Below are positions 1 through 11,222 of a stretch of 64,000 bases of DNA, one piece after another (positions within the stretch are counted from its first letter, which is position 1; the number at the start of each line of letters is the position of its first letter). The notes under the pieces were generated by a model that was not told where the DNA came from, did no database searches, and saw only the letters and a program-made list of their open reading frames with translations. Origin of the DNA: Onchidella celtica (taxonomy: Eukaryota; Mollusca; Gastropoda; Systellommatophora; Onchidiidae); the NCBI GenBank assembly GCA_963931925.1, contig OZ007575.1, forward strand, positions 32,304,894 through 32,368,893, in the 5' to 3' direction. A program made the translations under genes and the position numbers.

Positions 1-737
1 GGGTAATGCTCAAAAACCCATTAACATACAAATGCAAATACTTTATTTGTCCATTTGGAAATATGTGGTGTTACAATATATATATAGATAGGTATAAACG
101 CAGAGCATAAGATGGATATGGTGTTTAAGATGAACACCCACACATACACATCAGAATTATTTATTTCCTTTTAGATGGTACAACATCATTTCACATTATA
201 CCAAGCGGAAATATGTACTAGATGACAGATAGGTTATGATCCCTATCACAAGGCCAATTAAGACTAAAAATCATAATATCATGACAGTAGACTGGCATAG
301 CATCATCTTAATAATAATTTTCATAAAAGCAAGTTATGTGACAGGAAAAATATCTAAATATTAATTGCTTATAAAAATTGTGTCTATGTTCAAGTGACAC
401 TCCAAAGTGCACAGGAGTTACTTAAGGTTGACCTAGATAATGGATAATATCACTGAACCGGTGAAATTCGGCATAAAGATATGCACGTATCGGTCAGCAG
501 CAAAATAGAGGAATACATGTATGCAGTTTCACTATTCAGTAAATTTTGGATTTGCTTTGCTGTGGAATGAGTGACAAACTTTTTCCTTTGCCAGATTTTG
601 CACTTTTTTTCCCCCTTAGACAGAGCTAGAGAATCTTTTGTGAACATACTTCTAATTACTAATTACCAGTTAGCAATAACAGAATATTAGAGAAGCAATG
701 TCATTTAGGAAATTTCTTTGCTTTGTCACTCCATCAG
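1..737. other. intronic DNA upstream of the first visible BCAT exon
   Basis: AT-rich sequence with no exon I can recognise. It ends in the acceptor ccatcag just before the first BCAT exon. The reading frame stays open upstream of that acceptor to an ATG at 699, but the residues there do not resemble the family, so I treat it as intron. Confidence 0.6.
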
Positions 738-3700
738 AGGAAGAATTGGTGACACCACCTCTAGAGAGTGGCCTGATTCTGCCTGGTGTAACACGCAAGT
801 CCTTGTTGGAACTGTCCAGAGAATGGGTCAGTAGCTCATAATCTTTTCAGATTATCAGTCTAAATACACATGATTTTTTTTTTAAGGTGGGCATTCGGGG
901 GCATTGCAAACGATGAATTATTATGTCCCATAGCATTTTAAAATATTTTTTTTTTAATGTAATAAATGTTCCCTTTCGAAAGTTCTGTTATTCTTTCATT
1001 GACCATCCCTATGACAGGCATCAAAACCTTTCTTTGATGCAACAGTATTTTAAATTTTAAAAAGCCTAAATAAGGTAAACATTCATTTTGGTGTTCACTT
1101 CCCAGGACAAGCTTTGTGATTTATCGTTTTTTCTTTCTCTTCCACTTTTCTGTCATATTATGTCTTATTTGTTTCCATACTCTTTTTTTTTTTATGGGCA
1201 GCTGTGAATATGTCAGTGTTTTCAAGTAGCTGTGAATGTGTCAGTATACTTTTAGTGGCCAGAGGGAACAAAACTTGCAAGCAGCTATCAGTTGAAACAT
1301 TTAGGTAGCTGTGAATGTGTCGGTGTACTTTTAGTGGCCACAGGGAACAATACTTGCAAGGACTATCAGTTGAAACATCATCAAAACTGTTGCTGTGCAT
1401 GAAATCTGATGTTTAACATTTTAGAAATTAATATTTATTCGTCATACTGTTTGGACACCCCACTCCCGGGGCCGGTAGTCTTAGAGTGAGGCCCCCAAGA
1501 AATCAAAGGTTTCCTTCCCAGTGCCAGGACATGAGAGAATTAGATCTATCTTAATCCATTGTCAGTGAATTTTTATTTATTTCTCTGACTGATTTATCTT
1601 TCAGTGTGAATTCAAAGTTTCTGAACAAGTGATTACCATGCAGATGTTCATCAAGGCTTTGAATGAGGGTCGTGTAAGTAGGCTTTTTTTTTGTTTGTTA
1701 TCAATTTTTTATATTATTAAACTTTATTTTTCAGACCTGTACCGAGAAAAGATGTTATTTTTTTTGTGAGATTTCAATTCTTTTTCTTGTAGTCTGTTTC
1801 TCAAGCTTCATTGAAAGCCTCTGCTGAAGATATTCAGCGTACAGCAGTGTTTCTTAACTCTTTGTGTGCCATGAATTTTTCCACGTTTGCTGATTCAAGA
1901 AGAAAATAGTGGGGAGGGGGGGGGGGGGTGAATGAAGACCAACTGCAGCAATATTTATTAATAGAAAGCCAAATGTATTTCTCCCCGAAATAAAATAGCC
2001 TAGCATTCTTGTACGTGGCCAGCGGAGGAACCGATATATCGGCGGTTGGCACACAGAGAGTTAACCATAAAGAATGGGCAAAAAATCCATGTTCAAGTGG
2101 GCACCTAGTTATGAAAAATGTTTTTAATTTATTGCATCAATAATTGATATTAATTCTTTATAGGCTTCCAATTAAGGATTAATCAAGAAAATACACACAG
2201 CTAGTAAACAAAACACAGCTATTCCGAATTACATCAATCTGTTTATCTGTATACTACCAAAATCTGTCTATCTGTTACCTTTCTCTCCGAGGGTGTCTAT
2301 GGATTACAGGCATTCCTAGTTTTCACCACTTACCTGGTGAAGATTACATCGGCATGTCGTCATTGCTCTACGATAATGGCATATGTCAGACTTATGCCAA
2401 AAGACAACTAATGGTTCATTGCATTTCTGAGCAATTTGAACTATCAGATAATATGTCGCACAGCCAGTCAAAATGAGTCACTTGTCGCTTTTGGTCATAA
2501 TAGAGTTATTGGTATCATGTGAAAGCTTATTTCATGCACTTTCACTTGGTAAAAAAATGCTTGAGCTAGCTTAATTCTAGCCCGAGATATTGCAGTTTAA
2601 TGAGGTGGGGGTGAACCTTGAACAACGGCGGAAATTCAGAGAAAATCACAATGAAAGATTGGGCTCAACACAAAACAGCTAGTTACCTACCTCAGAAAAT
2701 CCTGCTTTTAATCACTTTATACTTAAAATCTGCTCATATAATTAACGTTTTCTAGTTCAGTAATGGATAAACTTTCCATTTCCACAATAAAAAAAAAAAT
2801 CGATATCCGACCCCCCAAACAAGTCCAACTCCCGATTTCTCTGGTTCAAGCCCAGCGACAAGTGTCTCATTCTGAATGGCCACCAGTCATATAAAAGAAA
2901 AAGAAATAAACCAATACGGAAATATAATAATCCAATAGAATCATAATTCTGTGAGTCACCAAATGACAGGAAACGAAACAGTTTTTTCTTAACCTTCACC
3001 CCGCGATGGGCGTACCAATATGGCATCGACTTTCTATGCATTCACTCTGCAAGAGTGTACAGATACGGCATGGTCAAGCTGACCGCACGGCCGCTTTGAG
3101 ACGTAACTACTGTCTTCTTGCTCACTGTCTCTCTTCTAAAGCAAAGACATTGTGACAAGGACATGTTCACCAGTGAACCGCTGGTGGGAATCGCAAAGAC
3201 TAAGCTTCCAAAGGCTTGGCTTTCCCCACCTATCAAAAGATGTAACATCGACGTGAACTGTTGCTCAACAAATTTGCAATATTACCTCATTTTCTCACAA
3301 GCTGACCACCATCTGGAGGTGTCTGTATCTAAGAACCAATCAGAGACAAGCTCTGAAATGATCTTTGCCCCAAATGCCCACATTGGTTTATTAGTATGTG
3401 TCAACCAGGAGGGGGGAAGGGGGGGGGGGGCATCATGGCTAGTTGTCATGCTTCGTTCTCATGAAAACTACAGCTGTCAGCTTTGTATCATAAGTCAGAT
3501 CATTGGTTAGAGACTGACAGACAAATGTTTTGCTGGTTAATTCATTATCAAGCATGATAAGGCATAGCAGCAAATGTTTTCATACCAATCAAATACAAAC
3601 CGAACCACGTGGACAGTGGTAGTGTGGTCATCATATATCGGCAAGGGTCAGTGTGACCCAGATAAGATTCTTCATGAGTAAAGGTCACTGACTGGACAGC

Positions 3701-5759
3701 AGGCTTTAAGCCGTCTCGCGCGGGGTGAGCGTTAATATCTTAACCCTCACCCTGCGAGGGGCAGCAATTGACGGTATTTACTGGCAGGCGCTCACGCCGC
3801 ACGGGCGGCAAAAGTTGGGAAGGTCAAGTTGACTGCCGCATGCGCAAGCCGTATTTTCACGCATCAGGTCACTGACCTTTTTGAGACGTAACCACCATGT
3901 TATTGTTTACTGTATCTCTTCTAAATCAAATGCATTGTGACATGGACATGTTAACCAGTGAACCACTGGTCGGAATCACGAAGACTAAGCTTTCAAAGGC
4001 TCTCCCCACACTATCAAAAGATGTAACATCGACATGCGAACTGTTGCTCAACAAATTTGCAATATTATCTCATTTTCTCACAAGCTGACCACCATCTGGA
4101 GTTGTCTGTATCTAAGAACCAATGAGAAACAAGCTCTGAAATAATCTTTGCCCCAAATGCCCAAATTTGTTTCATGTTTCAATCAGAATGAAACCATTTG
4201 TGTAGGGCTTGGGAGGATGTGGCTAGTTATCATGCTTCGTTCTCACGAAAACTACAGCTGTCAGTTTGGAATCATAAGTCAGATCATTGGTTAGAGACTG
4301 ACAGACTAAGGTTTTGCTGGTTAATTCATTATTAAGCATGATAAGGCATAGCAGCGAATGTTTTCATACCGATCAATAAAAACCGAACCATGTGGACAGC
4401 GTTTGTGGTCATTGCATAGCGGCACGGGTCAGTGACCCCAGATAAGATTCTCCGTGAGTAAGGTCACTGACCGTGCAGCGGGCTTTACGTGTAGCGCGCG
4501 GGGTATGGGTTAAAAGTGCCAAAAATGACTTACACCATTAGCATTAGAGCAGTGACAATGTACTAAATTGCTGTATACCACTCTGTTTTGTTTTTCTCTT
4601 TGGCAGGTGAAGGAAGTGTTTGGAGCTGGTACAGCTTGCATTGTGTGTCCTGTCTCAAAGATTTACTACCAGGGCCAGGAGCTGAACATCGGCACCATGA
4701 ATGATCCTGAACACTTGACTCAGAGGTTCTATAAGGAGATTAATGATATCCACGTAAGGTTCACTTCTCCATACTAGCATTTGGTCACAGTGCCAACATA
4801 ATGGCCTCTCTAATTTTTTTACAGTTCGAGAAAAGGAAATCGTCAATTGGCTGTTGGAGTCTCGTTCAAACTAAATTCAAAGATTGTTGTTACTGGACCA
4901 CAGTATTTTACACAGCACAGAAAGCGAAAGCTGAACAGTGAGCACAACTCAATCTTTTTCTCTTTTTGGATTTGTATTAAGCTATGTTCCCCTTGCAAAA
5001 CAGCCTTTGATTCTTGTTTTAATGTGGTTCCAGCAGCCAACCAACAAAATGAAAGTATTTACCAAGATGAAAGATTTATCTCATTTTGTCATTATTTTTT
5101 TGGGTTAGGGTATTAATTTGGGTAGGAAAAAGGTTCATCTGGTTAATTTTGTTCGCATTATTGTGTTGACCTCAAGAAAGACATGAAAGGCCAAGACAGT
5201 TTTGGTCTAAGTTCTAATTTTTTTTAGCCATTATGTTAGAACAGAGAGGCTTTCCTTGACTTTTACTCCCAGATATCAGCAGTAGTTTGCCTATGTTCCT
5301 GGGGTTTTTTTGTTGTTGTTGTTGTTGTTTATTTTTGTACACCAAAAAAAAATTTGTTTCAGGTTATGTATGCTTAGCATTTTGCCATTGGATTTTGGTG
5401 TTTTTTTGGCCAGCTTGCTGCATTGTGTGGCACTGAAAACAATCATAATTGTGTGTTTTAATACGACAGCAATACAACCTGTGGTATAGTTTTTTCTTTT
5501 TGGAAATACTGATTTATTGCGCTGAGGGAAGTAAAGCTGTCATCAACACAATTTTCTGATTCATTAATACCTAGCACAGTTGTAGCAGCATTTTTGTCAC
5601 TAGAAACATCATTTAAAATAATTCTGCCTGTCATTTTAAAATTTTTGGCTTTTTTTTTTTTTGGCTTTTGTTTTCCAGTTCTTCCGCAAAGCTCACCACT
5701 GGATGGAAACTATTGAAGAAGACGTAGAAGAATCTCTTAGAACCTTCGGGTCTCAATAG
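738..5759 (+). CDS. BCAT: branched-chain-amino-acid aminotransferase, C-terminal four exons (gene partial at 5' end)
   Basis: Fold-type IV PLP enzyme that reversibly transaminates leucine, isoleucine and valine with 2-oxoglutarate. Exons are 738-826, 1605-1673, 4607-4753 and 5679-5759 (stop TAG at 5757). All junctions are GT-AG and the frame is kept throughout. Landmarks seen: VTPPLESGLILPGVTR in the first exon, EFKVSE in the second, and VFGAGTACIVCPVS in the third. These match the C-terminal third of animal BCATs, including the GVTR and GTA phosphate-binding segments. The CxxC (C-I-V-C) that acts as a redox switch in human mitochondrial BCAT is kept. The last exon reads FFRKAHHWM plus about 17 acidic residues, a longer tail than in mammals. 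The PLP lysine and the N-terminal half must lie left of the window. Cytosolic or mitochondrial location cannot be judged without the N-terminus. Confidence 0.9.
1226..1381. repeat. two-copy tandem repeat of about 79 bp in a BCAT intron
   Basis: Units 1226-1304 and 1305-1381 both start with GTAGCTGTGAATGTGTC and share the block TTTTAGTGGCCA.AGGGAACAA followed by a TATCAGTTGAAACAT segment. A shorter GCTGTGAATATGTCAG piece precedes them at 1201. Local tandem duplication with no coding content. Confidence 0.8.
1845..2076. mobile_element. hAT-like MITE in a BCAT intron
   Basis: Starts CAGTGTTTCTTAACTCTTTG and ends with a decayed inverted copy near GGCACACAGAGAGTTAA (2048-2064). The CAGTG..TTCTTAAC-type end is typical of non-autonomous hAT elements. 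No transposase is encoded. The interior carries a 15-bp G run. The right end is worn and no target duplication was secured. Confidence 0.55.
2989..3735. mobile_element. piggyBac-like (TTAA) non-autonomous transposon, copy A
   Basis: Bounded by TTAA on both sides, with inverted ends TTAACCTTCACCCCGCG at left and CGCGGGGTGAGCGTTAA at right. The interior matches the neighbour at 3740-4513 and the piece at 36449-37127, for example the AGACATTGTGACAAGGACATG and GATAAGATTCT blocks. TTAA target sites with CCY-type ends are characteristic of piggyBac. No transposase is present. Reading frames crossing it are not genes. Confidence 0.65.
3740..4513. mobile_element. piggyBac-like (TTAA) non-autonomous transposon, copy B
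   Basis: Begins TTAACCCTCACCCTGCG and ends GCGCGGGGTATGGGTTAA. It is a diverged sister of copy A in the same orientation, separated by only 4 bp (TATC). It holds the most complete left arm of the three copies, with a CACGCCGCACGGGCGGCAAAAG block. No coding capacity. Confidence 0.65.
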
Positions 5760-8700
5760 GTTTGTGAGAAGAAAGGGGAATAAACATGGCTGGCTGCAAT
5801 CCCACTGTCTCCAAATTCAGCATCAGCAAACATGTTCATATTAACCAATGACAGATTGTTTTCATCTCTCAATAATTATATATTTTCATGTGAGTGTTTC
5901 ATGAGCACATTTGATGGACACAAGTCTTGGTTTGTCTCATGAAGAAAAAGGTGGGACAGAAGGCCACCAGTGAGAGAGAGCGTGACATTGTCATTGGTGT
6001 CAAATCATCTTTTTAACTCTTCATTGTACAGGAAACTGCTTGTTGTGCGAATGAAGGAAGAGAAAACATAATACATATATATATGAATGATGTAAAAAAT
6101 ATTGCTGTCTTTTTTTTTTTAAATATGTGTTGTAGCGAAAAGAAAAATCTCAGCCATGGATTCAAATGCATTGTAGAAAAATAGCTAATTCTCTGCCGAA
6201 TATGGTGGAAGAAGCAAGACAGTATGGAATTTATGTATGATATTGTTTTTGGAAAGTTTTATTACCAAAAGTCTGTGCTTTCATTAACTGGCTGCACTCC
6301 GGTCCCAAGGCAGCTTACTGTTCCAATGTGAACGATTTTGTCTACTCTTGGATGCATCCATAAAGACTTGATCAGATTTAGAGTACTGCTTTGTTGCCTT
6401 GTCAGGAAGAAATGCTGCTGTTCTTGCCATGTGAGAAAGTCCACAATCTTACCATAATTTCTCTCCTCAAACAAAAGTTCCCAGTGTAGGTTTTGATTAG
6501 AAATACTGCATGTCAAATCAGATTAATAAGGTACCAAAACTTGTGATCATTTAGTGGAAATGATAATCAAGTGGTGCCTGTGCATTTTTCAGCTGTTTAT
6601 TTTGAAGTTTACAGCTGATGTTGTCTCAAAGTTACTCAAGAGCTCATCACTGTTGTTTTCAATACCGGTTTTGATTTTAGTGCTTGTTATTTTGGTGGAC
6701 AAAATAATGATATTGCTGAAGCCAGAAAGTATTAATATTTTTTCACTCCAAGTTATTACTTTTCTAGAATTTTTTCATTAGAACGACTGCCTTCAGTTTG
6801 GTTTAAATGTATTAATTTATGAAGAAGGTATGAAAGTGTTAAATTTTGCCCTGTTCGTTCAGTGATGACAAAAAAGGACATTTTGGAGGACTCGCTTGGG
6901 AAGTTGGAATTTTTTCTTCAAGATTTGGTTGTTTACAAGAAATCTTAACTATAATATGGTATTGTTAAGCCAATGTTGCATATCAAACAAGTAAGCATAA
7001 CATATTGTTATATTATGTGAACGAATCTCATTTTATGCAGAATATACAAGATTGATATTGAGATCTTGTGTTTTTCTTGAATAGCCATTAAAACATTATG
7101 TTGAAACTGTGAAGACCACACAATGAGCTTGTGATCATAGATTTGAGATATTACAGTACGCACTGGCTGAAAAACATTTTTAAATCACCATACAGTTCTA
7201 ATAGAAGGTATGGAGGTTAATCTTGTAAAATTGTAAAATGAACCGCAAAAGTTTGATGCACCTTTATTGTATGCAGAGTATTAATAAATATTTGAAAATA
7301 TTTGCCATTCTTTCCCAACATGTCATATGTCTCCACGTAATAGCTGTAGCAGACATATTATTTCAGAAATGGCCAAAAGACTGATCTATTGAGATTATCA
7401 ATTGAATCTTGCCACACTGACATATTAGGTGACCCATTGTTTTTGCCTACAGCTTGGTAATTGTTTTGCTTGTTTTTTGTTTTTTTTTGGCCATTTTTTC
7501 CCCATTATATTTCAACTATTATGGACAATAATCATGATGTAGTAGAGTAATTATATTATAATGCATATTAACTAATCTTTACTGAACCACTGTTATTTAT
7601 TACTTTCTTTAAGTGGAATGATATAAATATTTTATTAAAATATGGATATGTGATAATACTGACATAAGGAGAAAGGAAAGGAAAGAATTCTTACAGCCTC
7701 AGTTTAGACATTTTTTCGGGTTTTTTTTTTTTTGTGCCATAGTGATAAACTCTCTTTTTGCATTTGCTTTGTACACTCTTTCTTATTTTCTTTGTTTCAA
7801 CATTGTTGGGTCAAAATTTGCAGGTAGAATTTTGTAGAGAATTATTATTTAGAGCAATAAACATCATAGATTGAAGGCAAGACAAGTGAAATGTGACCTT
7901 ACTTTGCAGGTTTTATTCTGTCAGAGGAACTTGAAAGTAAGAACCAAAGTTGTACTTGAAATACTTTGATGGGAAAAGAATCCGTTATTTTTGAAAAACA
8001 GCCATTTCATTCAGGATCTTTTTGCACATGGGCCCTTTTTTAGTTATGTTTTACTGAAATCATTCTGCTCCGTCAGGGATCAGTGACTTTATGTTGTGTT
8101 GTTTTAAAATTGATGAATGTATTACACTTAAACAATGCTCTACATTAGGAGTAATCTCAAGACATGGTGATAATTATCACTGATGATCAAAATGTTTATA
8201 AAATTTTGTATCGGTTTGAATGTTTCCGTATCAGATTTTTCTATTCATAATCAGCTGTCCGGTGAACACAGCTCATTGCAGAGGTTTGAGGAAAAGTGCT
8301 AATGGTAGATCAAAGGCCTGCCTCAGTGAAATGATTTATTAGGTAATTTTGAAAATAATTGAACAAATTGTGGTTTTGTTCCATGCCTGACACTTGCGAG
8401 TTAAGCCTACTAGTCAGTTCATCTGTAAAAGCTGACTTTTTCTTGTCAGAAGGATAACAGAAGCATGAAAGGGCTGTGGCACTCAGTGAACAAAAGTAGC
8501 GATGTTCAAAATTCATATTAATTTTAATTGTTTAAAGGAAAGATCAATGAAACGAGAAGATTTGATAAAATTTAAATTTATTCACAGTTATAACTACATC
8601 AACTATTGGAGACTTCAGCACGGACATAATCAGATCTCTTAACTGAACTCCCAAGTTGTAATTATTTTGTAACATTTGGTATTTGGAATGACACATATGG

Positions 8701-9919
8701 AAGAACATGCGCCGCAGGGGATTATCTTTGTGTTTAGAAACATGTATTTCTAGACAAATTGAGGCAGGTTTTAATTGTTTTAAAGTGAAAATGATTCTGG
8801 ATTTTATCAGATATGTCTTGTTTGTAGGGCGGGACGGAAATGTTGCATTTTATCATATGATCATAACGCAGAAAGAGAAATTTTCTTTCCTGAACTAGCT
8901 ACGATACAGTTTCCGGTTAGTGTTTCTTAAGTTGTGATGATTCAAATGCAGTCTTAGAATATTTTTTTCCCTTTTCTGCTCAGATACTTGCCATTAAAGG
9001 CTTACAAATTTATGTGACATGTGATATTTACATATATACTTCATGAATTGTGAAATTGTTCTATTATTATGCTGTACAGAAATAATGTGACTTCATGAGG
9101 CAGTTGTGAGGACAGGCAAGGTTGTTGAGTTTTTTTTGTTTGTTTTTTGTTATTGAAGTCAGAGATTAAACATGAGAGAGATTAACCGGATAAAGTATTA
9201 TTTCCTGTTTAGACACTCATGTTATCTGTGAAAGAAATGTTGCTCCAAGTAGCTAATACATGTAGTAACATTAGCATTAGTTGTAGAGCTTTGTACTTTT
9301 AGCATTGCTTGTGTTGTATTTAAATTAAACTGTACTGTTTAGTATAACCAGACAAAAAATTATATTGGACTGGCGTGGACTGATCATGTTAAATTTGACT
9401 TCACAATTTTTATTGTTTTCTTTTTTTTTGCCATGACAAAAATTAAATTTTACTCTGAATTCTGATACTACTCTGAAAAGTGAGACAAAAATTGTGTTTG
9501 TTGTGGAACATTCAAAATTGGGCAGTACCCAAGGGTATATTGCTATAGTGTGCCATATCTTGTAACCTGCACTTTGATTATTCAGAACGTTTTGCTCATG
9601 TGCCATTTGCTATGCAGTATTTGCAGCACACGAAAATTCAGAGTCAAGAGCGTTTGGAAACACTCAGATATTATTATGGCAAAGAAGAGAACTTAATAAG
9701 TTTTGTTTGTAGTATTAAACCATGACTCTCCATTTCTGATAGGCTTATTTAGTAGTTGTTTCATCTCTGTTTGTTATCCGTTTAAATTTTCTAAATGTAA
9801 GTGATTTTCATTTAGAAACTGTAAGAATATCACAGGGATTTCAAAATCACAGAGCCTGTATTCAGAAATGATTTTGACAGTAAGTATGCTGATAAGTCAG
9901 AGAATTTTCTATTGTTGAT
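5760..9919 (+). other. BCAT 3' UTR followed by gene-free AT-rich DNA
   Basis: AATAAA signals occur at 5779-5784, 7283-7288 and 7856-7861, so the BCAT transcript may end at any of them. I see no exon, RNA gene or repeat with recognisable ends in the rest; homopolymer T runs and scattered ATs dominate. Confidence 0.5.
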
Positions 9920-10005
9920 TATAATAATAATAATAATGTATAGCATTTATATAGCGCATATATCCATTTAAAATGCTCTATGCGCTTTACAGAAACAACA
10001 TGTCA
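9920..10005 (-). mobile_element. 3' tail of a LINE or partner SINE, ending in (ATT)n
   Basis: (ATA)n followed by GCATTTATATAGCGCATAT and GCTCTATGCGCTTTACAGAAA. The same arrangement occurs at 27131-27215, where it is joined to a LINE coding fragment. Read on the minus strand it is a 3' UTR end with an (ATT)n tail. CT-rich simple sequence follows at 10055-10100. Confidence 0.65.
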
Positions 10006-10985
10006 ACCTCAGAGCAGAATGGAGCACCTGCGAAGCGCTCAAGACACCAGACTGCTTCTTTCTCTCTCCCTGTCTCGCTCACTCTCTCTCTCTATCTCAG
10101 AGCAAATTGTAACGCAGCCTGTTAGGCGCAGTTCACAACTCACAGCAGTTCACAACACACAACTCAAATAATATTTGAATATTTATTAACTAGCTGAGGT
10201 CCCCGGCCCTGCCCGGGATAAATCGGTTTGAATATTAGTTTCAGTTCTGGGTGATTATTATGGACCTGCTTCATCTTGCCTGTTCCTATTTATTTATTTT
10301 ATTTTTGTTTGTTTGTTTTTAAATAAGTCTTACTGCTCTGCCTTTGTGAGTTGACACCCTGCACATCCCGTACAATAGCATGACTTGCGCACGGGTTAGT
10401 GTGTTTGATAGTGAACACATCGCAGGAAGTGATAACGAAACCTTAAAATGGCGAACCATGACTCGAAATAGATCTAAATGATGGCGAAACAATGAAAAAT
10501 GAAACGTAGAAGCCTGAACATTTCATAATGTCCAATATAGCCCATGTTAATTTCTCATTGATAATATGCTGTTGTGCAAAGTTTGAAGCCTGAGTGTGAT
10601 GGGGTTCCTGAGCCTTAGGTGACCAAACTGTTAAACGAAAACACGGCCTCAGGGGAAAACCTATTTGGAAATGTTGAAAATGGTGTTTTAAAAAGATGAT
10701 TAGAACTGGTAACAAAACAAATGACTTCATAAATTCAGTTTGTACATTTCCACACATATCTTCAAAATGAATGTGTAAAAACCTAGTAAGATTTTTTAAC
10801 TAATGAGCACAGAAAGTTTGAACTTTCTATGTTGAGCCGTTTTCTATGCATAGGGAAGGACCGCTCCAAGTTGTCCAAATATATATATAGATAACAATAT
10901 ATATTTAATAATGAATAATAAATTTTGTTGTTGCTTGTGGGGAGGGGGGATGATATGGATAAATTTTAATCTATTAATTTCAATT
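10006..10985. other. gene-free stretch
   Basis: Contains a (CT)-rich tract and a short GC-rich motif GAGGTCCCCGGCCCTGCCCGGG near 10197-10220, which looks like a worn transposon end. The rest is plain AT-rich sequence without supported features. Confidence 0.4.
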
Positions 10986-11222
10986 TTCAATTTTGCCCGG
11001 GCAGCAGCCTTTCGGCCTGCTCTTTACGATTTCCAACTGCCAAGGTATCTTTAACGTGCACACGGGCCCTCCGAATTTTTTCATCCTTATCCGAGAAGAC
11101 TAGGTACTCGATCCTACCCCCAATAGGACCAGGGACTTGAAAATATGAGAAAAATCCAATTTCCAACATGCCTGCACTGCCCGGGGTTTGAACCCGGGAC
11201 CCTTGGCATGAGAGGCATGTCT
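10986..11222 (-). mobile_element. tRNA-derived SINE with conserved core, head truncated
   Basis: On the minus strand it runs from a box-B-like GGGTTCAAACCCCGG (about 11166-11180) through the core CTTCTCGGATAAGGATG and GGAGGGCCCGTGTGCACG to the tail GAGCAGGCCGAAAGGCTGC. The same order is found at 50665-50936. The box A part of the tRNA head is not readable in this copy. Confidence 0.7.

Larger units (their letters stand above)
2360..4560 (-). repeat. dispersed repeat, minus orientation, split by two TTAA elements
   Basis: Segments 4560-4514 and 2988-2360, read on the minus strand, match 53720-53960 on the plus strand. Shared blocks are TAAGTCATTTTTG.CAC, CGTTTCCTGTCATTTGG and the ATTATCGTAGAGCA end. 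The two parts are contiguous at the 53.7-kb copy and are separated here by the elements at 2989-4513. Family unknown; no coding capacity. Confidence 0.7.

Noticed and set aside
699-737. In-frame ATG upstream of the first visible BCAT exon
   Set aside because: The residues there do not resemble BCAT, an acceptor precedes the conserved part, and the catalytic N-terminal half would be missing.
3118-3510. 130-codon open frame
   Set aside because: It lies wholly inside a TTAA transposon copy; the sister copies have stops in it.
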